Source: Allopontixanthobacter sediminis
Lineage (GTDB): Bacteria > Pseudomonadota > Alphaproteobacteria > Sphingomonadales > Sphingomonadaceae
Assembly (NCBI RefSeq): GCF_009828115.1
Contig: NZ_WTYL01000001.1
Location: forward strand, 248,001-312,000
DNA length: 64,000 nt
Direction of reading: 5' to 3'
In this document: positions 8,286 through 17,533 of the stretch, piece after piece
How positions within the stretch are numbered: position 1 is the stretch's first letter
How the letters are laid out: each line of letters begins with the position of its first letter
The notes under the pieces: model-generated
Database searches by the model: none
Seen by the model: the letters and a program-made list of their open reading frames with translations, nothing else
Told to the model about the DNA's origin: nothing
Made by a program: the position numbers and the translations under genes

Positions 8286-10472
8286 CTATTTCTTCCACTT
8301 CCGCTGCGTCTGGCCATAGCTCATCTTACGGGTGCCGGGCTTGCCCTCGGTGCTGCGTCCCACGATCGGCGCTTTCTTGTCGGCGTCGGGGATGCCGAGC
8401 TCGTCGGATTCCAGCTTGCGGATTTCGTCGCGCAAGCGGCCCGCTTCTTCGAATTCCAGATCGGCGGCGGCGGCGCGCATCTTCTTTTCCAGGTCTTCGA
8501 TGTAGGCCCGCAGATTGTGGCCGACCAGATTGTTGGCACCCTCGGCGTCGATTTCCACCAGAACGCCGTCTCGGCTGGCGGTGTGGGCGACGATATCCTG
8601 GATATTGCGCTTGATGGTGGTCGGGGTGATCCCGTGCTCCACATTGTACTCGTGCTGCTTTTCGCGGCGGCGGTCGGTTTCGGCCATCGCGCGTTCCATG
8701 CTACCGGTAATGCGGTCGGCATAGAGGATGACCCGCCCGTCGACATTGCGCGCCGCGCGTCCGATGGTCTGGATAAGCGACGTTTCGCTGCGGAGGAAAC
8801 CCTCCTTGTCCGCATCGAGGATACACACCAGCCCGCACTCGGGAATGTCGAGCCCTTCGCGCAGCAGGTTGATCCCGACCAGCACGTCATAGACGCCCAG
8901 CCGCAAGTCGCGGATCAGCTCGATACGTTCCAGCGTTTCGACATCGGAGTGCATGTAGCGGACCCGCAGGCCCGCCTCGTGCATGAATTCGGTGAGGTCT
9001 TCCGCCATCCGCTTGGTCAGGGTGGTGACGAGCGTGCGGTACCCGTTCGCGGCGACCTGGCGGCACTGGTCGATGCAATCCTGCACCTGGTCTTCCACCG
9101 GGCGGATTTCGACCGGCGGATCGATCAGGCCGGTCGGCCGAATGACCTGTTCCGCGAAGACACCGCCGGTCTGTTCCATTTCCCAATTGCCCGGGGTGGC
9201 GGACACGGCGAACGTCTGCGGGCGCATCGCGTCCCATTCGTTGAAGCGGAGCGGGCGGTTGTCGATGCAGCTCGGCAGGCGGAAGCCGTATTCCGCCAGT
9301 GTGATCTTGCGCCGGTGGTCGCCCTTGGACATCGCGCCAATCTGGGGCACGGTCTGATGGCTTTCATCGACGAACAGCAGCGCGTTCTCAGGCAGATATT
9401 CGAACAACGTCGGCGGCGGTTCGCCGGGCAGCCGCCCGGTCAGGAACCGGCTGTAATTCTCGATCCCGGCGCAGCTTCCGGTGGCCGCGATCATTTCGAG
9501 GTCGAAATTGGTCCGCTGCTCCAGCCGCTGGAGTTCCAGCAGCTTGCCTTCGGCCTCCAGTTCCTTGAGCCGTTCGGCAAGTTCGAATTTGATCGCTTCC
9601 GCCGCCTGTTTCATCGTCGGGCCGGGGGTCACGTAGTGCGAATTGGCGTAGACGCGCACTTTTTCCAGGCTCGCGCCAGCCTTGCCGGTCAGCGGATCGA
9701 ACTCGCTGATTGCTTCGATATCATCGCCGAAGAAACTGACGCGCCACGCCATGTCTTCGTAATGGCTCGGGAAAATCTCCAGATTGTCGCCCCGCACCCG
9801 GAAGGTGCCGCGGGTGAAGGCGGCGTCGTTGCGCTTGTATTGCAGCGCCACCAGCTTGCGGATCAGTTCGCGCTGGTCGACCGTATCGCCCGCCTTGATG
9901 TCGAAGATCATCGCCGAATAGGTTTCGACCGAGCCGATCCCGTAGAGACAGGACACCGAGGCGACGATGATCACGTCGTCGCGTTCGAGCAGCGCACGGG
10001 TCGCCGAATGGCGCATCCGGTCGATCGCCTCGTTTACGCTGGATTCCTTCTCGATGTAGGTATCCGATCGCGGAACATAGGCTTCCGGCTGGTAATAGTC
10101 GTAATAGCTGACGAAATATTCGACGGCATTGTTCGGGAAGAAGCTCTTGAATTCGCCGTATAATTGCGCGGCAAGGATCTTGTTCGGAGCCAGGATCAGG
10201 GCGGGGCGCTGCAATTCCTCGATCACCTTGGCCATGGTGAACGTCTTCCCGCTGCCGGTGACGCCCAGCAGCACCTGCGTCTGTTCGTCCTGCTTCGTCC
10301 CCGCGACCAGTTCCCTGATCGCGGTGGGCTGGTCTCCGGCCGGTTCATATTCGGAGACGAGTTCGAACCGGCGGCCCGGCATCGACTTGTCGGGGCGTTT
10401 GGGTTTGTGCGGGGTAAAGTCGCCGGAAGTATCCGGTTCCTCCAGCCCGCGACGAATCACGAGTTCTGCCAT
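8286..10472 (-). CDS. uvrB: UvrABC excinuclease subunit B
   Basis: DNA damage recognition and strand-opening subunit of nucleotide excision repair. 728 residues from the ATG at 10472 (MAELVIRRG); an in-frame start at 10508 would add 12 residues. The Walker A loop is GVTGSGKT (70-77), the beta-hairpin region reads [20 protein letters not shown], the DEAD-like box is FVDESHQT, and the C-terminal UVR domain ([19 protein letters not shown]) binds UvrC. A short basic tail follows the UVR domain. No obvious LexA box is visible in the 105 bp between it and the divergent DUF3617 gene. Confidence 0.97.
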   Translation of the reverse strand: MAELVIRRGLEEPDTSGDFTPHKPKRPDKSMPGRRFELVSEYEPAGDQPTAIRELVAGTKQDEQTQVLLGVTGSGKTFTMAKVIEELQRPALILAPNKILAAQLYGEFKSFFPNNAVEYFVSYYDYYQPEAYVPRSDTYIEKESSVNEAIDRMRHSATRALLERDDVIIVASVSCLYGIGSVETYSAMIFDIKAGDTVDQRELIRKLVALQYKRNDAAFTRGTFRVRGDNLEIFPSHYEDMAWRVSFFGDDIEAISEFDPLTGKAGASLEKVRVYANSHYVTPGPTMKQAAEAIKFELAERLKELEAEGKLLELQRLEQRTNFDLEMIAATGSCAGIENYSRFLTGRLPGEPPPTLFEYLPENALLFVDESHQTVPQIGAMSKGDHRRKITLAEYGFRLPSCIDNRPLRFNEWDAMRPQTFAVSATPGNWEMEQTGGVFAEQVIRPTGLIDPPVEIRPVEDQVQDCIDQCRQVAANGYRTLVTTLTKRMAEDLTEFMHEAGLRVRYMHSDVETLERIELIRDLRLGVYDVLVGINLLREGLDIPECGLVCILDADKEGFLRSETSLIQTIGRAARNVDGRVILYADRITGSMERAMAETDRRREKQHEYNVEHGITPTTIKRNIQDIVAHTASRDGVLVEIDAEGANNLVGHNLRAYIEDLEKKMRAAAADLEFEEAGRLRDEIRKLESDELGIPDADKKAPIVGRSTEGKPGTRKMSYGQTQRKWKK

Positions 10473-10577
10473 ATGCGAACATATGGGGAATGCGGTCTGC
10501 ACCTGCAAGAAGTTGGCAGACTGGTAGCAACTTGGTATTCACCGGCGGGGACATAGGTGGATTACAACGGGAGGCCC

Positions 10578-11126
10578 ATGATGCGAATTGCGATAATCTT
10601 GCCGATAACGGCGTTTGCCCTGGCTGGCTGCGGTAGCGAAAATGCCGAAGAAAAAAGCGTCGAGGAAGTCGTCGCCGAAGCGCGGGAAATGGAGGGTCCA
10701 CGCCCGGGCCAGTACGAAACCAAGACCGTCCTGCGCGAATTTTCCGTGCCCGGGGTACCCGCCCAGCAGGCGGAGATGATGAAGAAGCAATTCGCCGCCG
10801 GGACAGACAGGACGGAGACTTTCTGCCTGACCAAGGAACAGGCGGACAAGGGGTTCGAGGACATGGTTCGTTCCATGGGGCAAATGGGCGAGAACGTGAC
10901 CTGCACCTTCGCGAAATTCGATACGTCCGGTTCCAAGCTGGACGCGGCGTTGAACTGCGACGGGCCGGGCGGCACCAAGATGAGCATGGCGATGGACGGC
11001 ACTGTCGAACCCGAGCAATCCGAAATGACGATGACCATGAACAGCAGTTCCACCATGATGCCGGGGATGGAAATGACCATGGTGATGGATTCCCGGTCCC
11101 GCCGCATCGGGGAATGTCCCGCTTAG
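10578..11126 (+). CDS. DUF3617-type lipoprotein
   Basis: 182 residues with a signal peptide ending in the lipobox ALAGC, then an acidic linker and a domain beginning PRPGQYETKTVL, the usual opening of DUF3617 proteins (a common uncharacterised sphingomonad periplasmic family). Two cysteines in FCLTKEQ and VTCTFAKF and a Met-rich strand near the C-terminus (about ten Met in 40 residues) are visible. Start: GGGAGG lies just before two adjacent ATGs at 10578 and 10581; the second has the better spacing. Divergent from uvrB. Confidence 0.82.
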   Translation: MMRIAIILPITAFALAGCGSENAEEKSVEEVVAEAREMEGPRPGQYETKTVLREFSVPGVPAQQAEMMKKQFAAGTDRTETFCLTKEQADKGFEDMVRSMGQMGENVTCTFAKFDTSGSKLDAALNCDGPGGTKMSMAMDGTVEPEQSEMTMTMNSSSTMMPGMEMTMVMDSRSRRIGECPA

Positions 11127-11162
11127 GACGAACGAAGCCCCTGTAACGGACGAAGGAAGTCG

Positions 11163-11927
11163 ATGAAATCATCTCGCGGTATCCAGGGTTCCCCTGCCAG
11201 CGCCGACCTTCGCGCCCGGCTCGCACTGGCGCGGGAACCGAAACCGCGCGATGCCGGCGGACCTCCGCTCCGGCGATTGCTGGCGGAAACGCAGGTGGTG
11301 ATCGAACCGGTCCGGCGGCTCGCCCGCAATCTCGACATCCAGATGGCAGACCATCCCCGCAAGGTGATGCTGCTGCCGGGTTTCGCCACCCATCCGATCC
11401 GCATGCGGTATATGGCGCGGCAATTGGAAAAGGCCGGTCATAAGGTCAAGCGGTGGGGCCTTGGTTTCAATTTCGGACCCACGGTGGAAAATTTCGTGAT
11501 CCTCGAGCGTCGGCTGGATGATCTTTACCAGCGTTACAACCGGGAACCGGTCTATCTGGTCGGCTGGAGCCTGGGCGGATTGTTCGCCCGGGAACTGGCC
11601 AAGCGCCATCCGGAAAAGGTCGCCAGGGTGGTGACGATGGGCTCGCCCTTTTCGGGCAATCCGCGCGCCAACAACGCATGGCGGATTTACCAGTTCGTGA
11701 CCGGCCATAGCGTCGATTACCCGCCGATTGCCGGGAACACGGGGGCCAAGCCGCCGGTCTACACCACGGCCCTGTGGAGCCCGCGGGACGGGATCATCAG
11801 TCCGCGCAGCGCATGCGGCAAGCCGGGTGAACGCGACCGGGCAGTTGCGCTTCGCTGCACCCACCTCGGCTTCGCCTATTCGGAGGAATCTATCCGTGCA
11901 GTCCTGCGGGAATTGGAAGAAGAATGA
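11163..11927 (+). CDS. Alpha/beta hydrolase (esterase/lipase-like, PGAP1-type fold)
   Basis: 254 residues. After about 65 N-terminal residues the fold starts with VMLLPGFATHP (oxyanion loop), followed by the nucleophile elbow GWSLGG with the catalytic serine, SPRDG as the likely acid region and CTHLGFAYS as the likely histidine. There is no signal peptide, so it probably acts in the cytosol. Substrate unknown. It lies 75 bp upstream of the ATP-grasp gene on the same strand and could belong to that operon, but the gap is larger than those inside the cluster. RBS-like GAAGG precedes the ATG. Confidence 0.82.
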   Translation: MKSSRGIQGSPASADLRARLALAREPKPRDAGGPPLRRLLAETQVVIEPVRRLARNLDIQMADHPRKVMLLPGFATHPIRMRYMARQLEKAGHKVKRWGLGFNFGPTVENFVILERRLDDLYQRYNREPVYLVGWSLGGLFARELAKRHPEKVARVVTMGSPFSGNPRANNAWRIYQFVTGHSVDYPPIAGNTGAKPPVYTTALWSPRDGIISPRSACGKPGERDRAVALRCTHLGFAYSEESIRAVLRELEEE

Positions 11928-12002
11928 AGGTAGCCCTTTATTATCTTCGCAGTTGCGGTATCAGTGTGGCTCACCGCGGGATAGCTCGCGATCAGGGGGT
12001 AC

Positions 12003-13430
12003 ATGGCTGACACGCCGGACAAGTTTGACGAAATGCAAAAGCCGGACGGCTCAATCCGTACCGCCTACGGTGATTACAACAGCTGGTACGAAGAACAGGC
12101 GCCCGATCTCCTGCGCCGCAAACATTTCGAAGCGGAAGGAAGTTTCCGCCGCACCGGCATTACCTTCAATGTTTATGGCGAGAACGAAGCCGAAGAACGG
12201 CTGATCCCGTTCGACATGGTCCCCCGGGTTATCGCCGCCGGGGAATGGCGCAAGCTGACCAAGGGCATCGAGCAGCGCGTCCGGGCGCTCAACGCATTCA
12301 TGTACGACCTTTACCACCGGCAGGAAATCATCCGCGCCGGGCGGGTGCCGGAACGGCTGTTCCGCAACAACGCCGCATGGCTGCCCAACATGGTCGGCTT
12401 CACCCCGCCAGGCGGAGTCTACACGCATATCGTCGGGATCGACCTGGTGCGGACCGGGCCGGACGAATGGTTTGTGCTGGAAGACAACGCACGGACCCCG
12501 TCCGGCGTCAGCTACATGCTGGAAAACCGCGAAACCATGATGTCGATGTTTCCCGAGCTGTTTACCCGCATGGGTGTCGAACCGGTCTCGGACTATCCCC
12601 GCCGTCTCGCCAAGAGCCTGGCTGCGTGCGCGCCCCCGGCGACCAAGGGCAAGCCGGTGGTCGCGGTGCTCACCCCCGGCATCTACAACAGTGCCTATTT
12701 CGAACACGCATTCCTGGCCGACCAGATGGGCGCGGAGCTGGTCGAAGGCACGGATTTGCGGGTAATCGACGGCCGTGTGGGGATGCGCACGACGCGCGGT
12801 TTCCAGCCGGTCGATGTGATCTACCGCCGTGTCGACGATGATTTCCTCGACCCGCTCAGTTTCAACCCCAACAGCGTGCTGGGTATTCCCGGGATCATGG
12901 ACGTCTACCGCGCGGGCGGGGTCACCATAGCCAACGCGCCCGGAACCGGGGTGTGCGACGACAAGGCGATCTACAGTTTCATGCCGGAAATCGTCGAATT
13001 CTACACCGGCGAGAAGCCGCTGCTGCCCAATGTCCAGACGTGGCGCTGCTCGGAACCCGAAAGCCTCGCTTATGTGCTCGACAATCTGGCCGAGCTGGTG
13101 GTGAAGGAAGTGCATGGTTCGGGCGGGTACGGCATGCTGATCGGCCCAACCGCTTCGCGCCGCGAGATTGCGGATTTCCGCAGGAAGTTGCAGTCCAATC
13201 CGGAAAACTACATTGCCCAGCCGACCTTGGCCCTGTCGACGTGCCCGATCTTCACCAAGAAGGGCCTCGCCCCGCGCCATGTCGATCTGCGGCCGTTCGT
13301 GCTCGTTTCGCCTGACGCCATCGACATTACCCCCGGCGGCCTGACGCGCGTGGCGATGAAGAAGGGTTCGCTGGTGGTGAATTCAAGCCAGGGCGGCGGG
13401 ACCAAGGACACATGGGTGTTGAAGGATTGA
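12003..13430 (+). CDS. Circularly permuted ATP-grasp protein (type 2), predicted amide ligase
   Basis: 475 residues, typical of the DUF404/DUF407 circularly permuted ATP-grasp family. Family features: the N-terminal FNVYGENEAEERLIPFD, the ligand-binding segment VLEDNARTPSGVSYMLENR, VYRAGGVTIANAPGTGVCDD, and the ATP-binding glycine loop VKEVHGSGGYGMLIGP. Such enzymes are predicted to join an amino acid or amine to a carboxylate through an acyl phosphate. The GGGG Shine-Dalgarno element lies seven bases before the ATG. It is first of four closely spaced genes (gaps of 31, 2 and 18 bp) with alpha-E, transglutaminase and Anbu. Substrate and product are unknown. Confidence 0.93.
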   Translation: MADTPDKFDEMQKPDGSIRTAYGDYNSWYEEQAPDLLRRKHFEAEGSFRRTGITFNVYGENEAEERLIPFDMVPRVIAAGEWRKLTKGIEQRVRALNAFMYDLYHRQEIIRAGRVPERLFRNNAAWLPNMVGFTPPGGVYTHIVGIDLVRTGPDEWFVLEDNARTPSGVSYMLENRETMMSMFPELFTRMGVEPVSDYPRRLAKSLAACAPPATKGKPVVAVLTPGIYNSAYFEHAFLADQMGAELVEGTDLRVIDGRVGMRTTRGFQPVDVIYRRVDDDFLDPLSFNPNSVLGIPGIMDVYRAGGVTIANAPGTGVCDDKAIYSFMPEIVEFYTGEKPLLPNVQTWRCSEPESLAYVLDNLAELVVKEVHGSGGYGMLIGPTASRREIADFRRKLQSNPENYIAQPTLALSTCPIFTKKGLAPRHVDLRPFVLVSPDAIDITPGGLTRVAMKKGSLVVNSSQGGGTKDTWVLKD

Positions 13431-13461
13431 TGGCGCACCGGGCAACTGCGGAGGCTGGCTC

Positions 13462-14406
13462 ATGCTAGGCCGTACAGCGAACGGGCTGTTCTGGATGTTC
13501 CGGTACCTCGAACGGGCGGAGAACACTGCGCGCTTGCTGGACGCGGGCCTGCGAATGGCGCTCACCCGCGATCTGGCCAGTTCGCAAGAGGAATGGCGCT
13601 CTGTCATCCAGACTGCAGGCCAGAAAACCTCCTACGAGAAGAAGTTCGACACCTATACCGGCAGCCAGACTTGGAACTTCATCCTGCGGGACAAGGAAAA
13701 TCCGGCCAGCGTGATGCAGATGCTGGATTCGGTGCGGACCAACGCGCGGCTTTCACGCAACGCCATCAGCAGCGAATTGTGGGAAGCGATCAACGAAACC
13801 TGGATGCAGATCAAGGAGATGCTGTCGCGTCCAGTCACGCAATCGACCGTGGGTCAGGTCGTCACCGCGGTCCGGCGCGGAGGCACCCTGGTGCACGGCG
13901 CGATGGCCGGTTCGATGTTGCGCAGCGAAGGTTACCATTTCGCCCGCGCCGGCACGTTCCTCGAACGCGGCGAAAGCACCGCCCGGATCCTCGACATCAA
14001 ATATTACCTGCTGCTACCCTCGTTCTCCTACGTCGGATCGACGCACGATACCGGCCAGTGGGACACCGTGCTGCGGTCCGTTTCGGGGGACCGCGGTTAC
14101 CGTTTTCTCAACGCGGGTCAGATCGATGCGCGCGGGATCGTGGAGTTTCTGCTGCTCGATACAAGGTTCCCCCGCAGCCTGGCCTTCTGCCATGCGTCGG
14201 TGCGCGAAAATCTCCGCTCGCTGGCCAAGATCCACGGGGTCGAAGCGCGCTCGAACCTGTTGATGCGGGAAGCCGACACGAGGATTGCGGACATGACCGT
14301 CGACGCCGTATTCGAAATGGGACTGCACCGGTTCCTGATCGAATACATGAACAGCAACGCCGCGATTGCCGCTGCAATCGCCGAAGATTATCGGTTTACC
14401 GGCTGA
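13462..14406 (+). CDS. Alpha-E domain protein (DUF403)
   Basis: 314 residues, nearly all helical, with the family opening MLGRTANGLFWMFRYLERAENTARLLD and the later FLERGESTARILDIKYY, which repeats the RxxERxExTARxLD pattern in the second half. The two copies suggest an internal duplication with conserved Glu/Arg pairs. The family almost always sits beside a circularly permuted ATP-grasp gene, and here it follows it by 31 bp. It is predicted to be a partner or second enzymatic module of the ligase; its biochemistry is not established. Cytosolic: no signal peptide or membrane helix. Confidence 0.92.
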   Translation: MLGRTANGLFWMFRYLERAENTARLLDAGLRMALTRDLASSQEEWRSVIQTAGQKTSYEKKFDTYTGSQTWNFILRDKENPASVMQMLDSVRTNARLSRNAISSELWEAINETWMQIKEMLSRPVTQSTVGQVVTAVRRGGTLVHGAMAGSMLRSEGYHFARAGTFLERGESTARILDIKYYLLLPSFSYVGSTHDTGQWDTVLRSVSGDRGYRFLNAGQIDARGIVEFLLLDTRFPRSLAFCHASVRENLRSLAKIHGVEARSNLLMREADTRIADMTVDAVFEMGLHRFLIEYMNSNAAIAAAIAEDYRFTG

Positions 14407-14408
14407 CC

Positions 14409-15224
14409 ATGCGCTTATCCATCCGCCATTCGACCCGATACAACTTCACCGAGCCGGTGGTGCATGCCTTGCAGCGTCTGCGGCTGACGCCGAAAGCCAC
14501 CCAAGGCCAACGAATCCTGTCGTGGGACATGCATTACGAGCATGCGACCCGCGAACTCGAATATGACGACGAGCATTTCAACCACGTTACGCTGGTCTCG
14601 ATCGATCCCGGTGCGACCGCGGTTATAATCCGGTGCGAAGGGCTGATAGATACCGAAGACAACTCCGGTATCATCGGGCAACACTCGGGGCATCTGCCGC
14701 TGTGGTCTTTCCTCAGCCAGACGTCGCTGACCAAGCCGGGCACGCAGGTCAACCAGATGCTTCGCAGCCTGTCGGACACGTCCGGAGACAAGCTGGCGTT
14801 CCTCCATGCCCTGTCGTCCCGCATTCTCGAGAATGTCGAATACAAGATCGGCCAGACGGATGTCCGCACGACCGCGGAAGAAGCGTGGGTGCGTGGCGGC
14901 GGGGTATGCCAGGATCACGCGCATATCTTCATCGGCGCGGCGCGGGCGATGGACATCCCGGCGCGCTATGTCAGCGGCTACTTGATGATGGACGACCGGA
15001 TCGACCAGGAGGCGACCCACGCTTGGGCGGAAGCGCATGTCGACGGGCTCGGCTGGGTCGGCTTCGATGTCTCGAACGGGATCAGTCCCGACCCCCGCTA
15101 TGTCCGGGTGGCTACCGGGCGGGATTACCGCGATGCGGCGCCGATCACCGGAATCAGTTTCGGCAGTGCTACCCAGACGCTGCATGTCGAAGTCGCGGTC
15201 GAACAGCAGCAAGTACAGCAGTGA
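14409..15224 (+). CDS. Transglutaminase-like cysteine protease/amidase
   Basis: 271 residues. An N-terminal beta domain begins LSIRHSTRYNFTEPVVHALQRL (bacterial transglutaminase N-domain), followed by the catalytic domain with Cys in GGGVCQDHAHIF, His in ATHAWAEAHV and Asp in GFDVSNG, a complete triad. In this family context the fold usually cleaves or exchanges amide bonds. The start is the ATG at 14409, two bases after the alpha-E stop; the frame is open much further upstream inside alpha-E but only as a shadow. No signal peptide, so it acts in the same compartment as the ligase. Confidence 0.93.
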   Translation: MRLSIRHSTRYNFTEPVVHALQRLRLTPKATQGQRILSWDMHYEHATRELEYDDEHFNHVTLVSIDPGATAVIIRCEGLIDTEDNSGIIGQHSGHLPLWSFLSQTSLTKPGTQVNQMLRSLSDTSGDKLAFLHALSSRILENVEYKIGQTDVRTTAEEAWVRGGGVCQDHAHIFIGAARAMDIPARYVSGYLMMDDRIDQEATHAWAEAHVDGLGWVGFDVSNGISPDPRYVRVATGRDYRDAAPITGISFGSATQTLHVEVAVEQQQVQQ

Positions 15225-15242
15225 CAGCCGCAGGAAATTAAG

Positions 15243-15986
15243 ATGACGTATTGTGTAGGTATGCTGGTCGACAAGGGCCTGGTGATGATGAGCGACACCC
15301 GGACCAATTCGGGTGTCGACAACATCTCCGTGTTTCGCAAGATGTTCCACTGGAACATTCCGGGAGAGCGGATCATCGCGGTCATGACGGCCGGCAATCT
15401 TGCCACCACGCAGGCCGTGATCAGCAAGCTGGAAGAACGGTCCAAGGCGCCGGACGACCGGATCAATTCCGTGCTCGAGAGCGCCACCATGTTCCAGGTC
15501 GCCACCGCGATCGGCGAACTGGTCCGCGAAACCATCAGCGAACGGCAGGCCGCCAATGGCATGACCGGCAAGGGCAAGTTCACCGCGTCGATGATCGTGG
15601 CCGGCCAGATCGCCGGCATGGAACCGCGGCTGTTCATGGTCTATCCCGAGGGCAACTTCATCGAGGCAAGTTTCGACACTCCGTTCTTCCAGATCGGCGA
15701 GACCAAATACGGCCGCCCGATCATACTGCGGGGATACGACCGGTCGATGAGTTTCGAGGAAGCGGTCAAGTTGCTGATGGTGTCCTTCGATTCCACGCTC
15801 AAGGCCAATCTTTCGGTGGGATTGCCGCTCGACCTGATGGTGATCGAACAGGACGGGTTCGAACCGCTCCACGAACGGCGGATCGCGCAGGGCGATCCTT
15901 ACTTCCAGACGATCTCCTCAAGTTGGGGCGATGCGCTCAAGGCCGCGTTCCACTCGCTGCCCGATTACAGTTTATCCAATAAGTAG
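15243..15986 (+). CDS. Anbu-type proteasome-like peptidase (20S beta-subunit homologue)
   Basis: 247 residues of the Ntn-hydrolase fold. Removal of Met1 would expose Thr2 (MTYCVGMLV). Counting Thr as 1, Asp17 lies in MMSDTRTNSG and Lys32 in VFRKMF, matching the proteasome Thr1/Asp17/Lys33 arrangement closely. GKFTASMIVAGQI and LPLDLMVIEQDG are further conserved strands. Anbu is a known relative of HslV and proteasome beta subunits, typically linked to the ATP-grasp/alpha-E/transglutaminase genes as here. No ATPase partner (HslU-like) is encoded nearby. It is last in the cluster, 18 bp after the transglutaminase gene, with CAGGA before the ATG. Confidence 0.92.
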   Translation: MTYCVGMLVDKGLVMMSDTRTNSGVDNISVFRKMFHWNIPGERIIAVMTAGNLATTQAVISKLEERSKAPDDRINSVLESATMFQVATAIGELVRETISERQAANGMTGKGKFTASMIVAGQIAGMEPRLFMVYPEGNFIEASFDTPFFQIGETKYGRPIILRGYDRSMSFEEAVKLLMVSFDSTLKANLSVGLPLDLMVIEQDGFEPLHERRIAQGDPYFQTISSSWGDALKAAFHSLPDYSLSNK

Positions 15987-15994
15987 AATTACAT

Positions 15995-16021
15995 AGCGGA
16001 GAGTGCCTAGGCATTACCGCT
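15995..16021. promoter_or_regulatory. Dyad-symmetric hairpin after the Anbu gene
   Basis: Outer arms AGCGG/CCGCT and an inner perfect palindrome TGCCTAGGCA are separated by 4- and 3-base spacers. It lies 9 bp after the Anbu stop and about 140 bp before the response regulator. No T-run follows, so it is a poor intrinsic terminator; it could be an operator or a rho-dependent 3' end. The 173 bp between the two genes hold nothing else I can identify. Confidence 0.35.
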
Positions 16022-16159
16022 GACCGTGAATCTCCTTATATCCGCTCCGAAATGGAGCTTCCTGCGCACCGCGGCGGTGGTAGGGTTAACCGGCGCTAAC
16101 CATCCGCATTGGTTCCAATGCGCCGTGCCAAGCCGGAAACTCCGGCGCAGTTCCGAAGC

Positions 16160-16780
16160 ATGGAACAGCAACTCATCATCCGCTTCGTCGAACCCTCCAG
16201 CAGGGTCAGGGCCGAACTTGCCCGCAGCGCCTTCGCACTCGGGCACCATGCAGAGGTCTATGCCGACCTCGACGAATTGACCGATCACATGCCCGAGACC
16301 GGGGTGCTGGTGGTGCGCGACGATCCGCTGGCTGGAGGGGTGGCTGCGGTGCTTGCCCGGCTGGCGGAGCACGGCCACTGGTTGCCCCTGATTGCGACCG
16401 ATACCACACCCAATCCCCACCGGATCGTTGCCGCGATGAAAGCCGGCGCGCTCGATTATCTGCCTCTCCCGCTCGACGCCCGCCGTTTTGCCGCCTCGCT
16501 CGAGCAGATCGCCAGCGACATGGCCCATCATGGCCACGCCCGCCGCCGGATGGTCGAGGCTCGCAGCCGGATCGCCGGACTGTCCGCCCGCGAACGTGAA
16601 GTGCTCCACTGGCTGGCCGAGGGCAGCAGCAACAAGACTATCGCCCGTGAACTCGATATCAGCCCGCGCACTGTCGAAATCCACCGCGCCAACATGATGG
16701 CAAAGCTGGGCGCGAAGCATGCGGCGGAGGCGGTACGTCTGAGGATCGAGGCCGATATGGACATCGGTATCGCCGCCTGA
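16160..16780 (+). CDS. LuxR-family regulator with degenerate receiver domain
   Basis: 206 residues, FixJ-like layout: receiver-like domain about 5-120 and LuxR-type HTH about 138-198 (LSAREREVLHWLAEGSSNKTI, then ISPRTVEIHRANMMAKLGA). The HTH is intact. In the receiver the position of the phosphoacceptor Asp is Arg53 (VLVVRDDPLAGG), the usual acidic pair near the N-terminus is replaced by VEPSS, and the conserved Lys of the KP motif is Leu (DYLPLPL); only Thr80 remains. It is therefore probably phosphorylation-independent. Start uncertain: TTG 16109 and ATG 16118 are in frame; MEQQLIIRFVEP at 16160 begins at the domain edge. No kinase gene is adjacent. Confidence 0.85.
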   Translation: MEQQLIIRFVEPSSRVRAELARSAFALGHHAEVYADLDELTDHMPETGVLVVRDDPLAGGVAAVLARLAEHGHWLPLIATDTTPNPHRIVAAMKAGALDYLPLPLDARRFAASLEQIASDMAHHGHARRRMVEARSRIAGLSAREREVLHWLAEGSSNKTIARELDISPRTVEIHRANMMAKLGAKHAAEAVRLRIEADMDIGIAA

Positions 16781-16790
16781 CGAAGCCGCA

Positions 16791-17456
16791 TTACCGGCAG
16801 AACGACCCGTCGCCTTTCTCTAGGTGCAGATGGTCCCGGTGCGCCGCGTTGTAATCGGGTCCAAGCACCGTACCGAAGCGTTTGCAGGCGCTGGCATGGA
16901 CTACCCGCAGGAATTCGCGTTCAGCCCGTCCGCCGCCGCTCCAGTCCGCCAGCACGCTGATGCGCCGCCCGTCCGCCAGCACGAATGCGGCGACGTCCAC
17001 TGCTTCGGCGGAAGCATGCGCGCTGCGGCGTCCGCTGCCCGCAACATTGCGGCAGGCATAGCTGCCCATCGTCTCGATCCGGGCGAGGGGGCTGCCGAGG
17101 ATCTGCCGCGCCGCGCGGTCCACCCCGAAGCGTGACCACCCGGCCATCAATTCTGCCGTGGGGCAGGTCACAGGCCCCATGTTGGCGAGCGAAAACCGCT
17201 CCCGGTCCCCTTGCAGCGCGCTCAAATTGACCGCGTTCACCGCGGAACATCCCGCGCCGTAATACCGGTCGGGCAGGGGGGTGAATTGCGTGCCCGCTTG
17301 TCCCAGCTTGGCGAGACATTGCCCTGCGCCCGGGGTGACCGCGATTGCCGAACTGGACGGGCCGCGCACAGCCTGATCCCCGCTTCCGCCCGGCACCATG
17401 CTGCCGCATCCCGCCAGCGCCGCGCCCAGTGCGATCAGGATCGGGAGCCGTGCCAT
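16791..17456 (-). CDS. Extensin-like C-terminal domain lipoprotein
   Basis: 221 residues: signal peptide with lipobox ALAGC, a short Ser/Gly-rich linker, then the extensin-like domain with paired cysteines (CLAKL, GCSAVNAV, TCPTAEL, YACRNV, ACKRFG, FCR). Family signatures include YACRNVAGSGRRSAHASA, AVDVAAF and HRDHLHLE, a likely metal-binding Asp/His set reminiscent of peptidase-like cell-wall enzymes. Probably anchored in the envelope and acting on peptidoglycan or its cross-links; no activity is proven for the family. ATGs at 17456 and 17465 are both possible. It converges on the response regulator (10 bp apart). Confidence 0.86.
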   Translation of the reverse strand: MARLPILIALGAALAGCGSMVPGGSGDQAVRGPSSSAIAVTPGAGQCLAKLGQAGTQFTPLPDRYYGAGCSAVNAVNLSALQGDRERFSLANMGPVTCPTAELMAGWSRFGVDRAARQILGSPLARIETMGSYACRNVAGSGRRSAHASAEAVDVAAFVLADGRRISVLADWSGGGRAEREFLRVVHASACKRFGTVLGPDYNAAHRDHLHLEKGDGSFCR

Positions 17457-17533
17457 GTCGCGCATATTGTCAAACCGCGATGAACCACGCCCTAATGGCG
17501 GGGTGGTGCAGAGGCGGAGCAGGCCAGGACGCG

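Noticed and set aside
8259-10163. Long open frame antisense to uvrB (about 630 codons)
   Set aside because: It mirrors the codon pattern of uvrB in a high-GC genome, has no family motif or good ribosome binding site, and uvrB is unambiguous.
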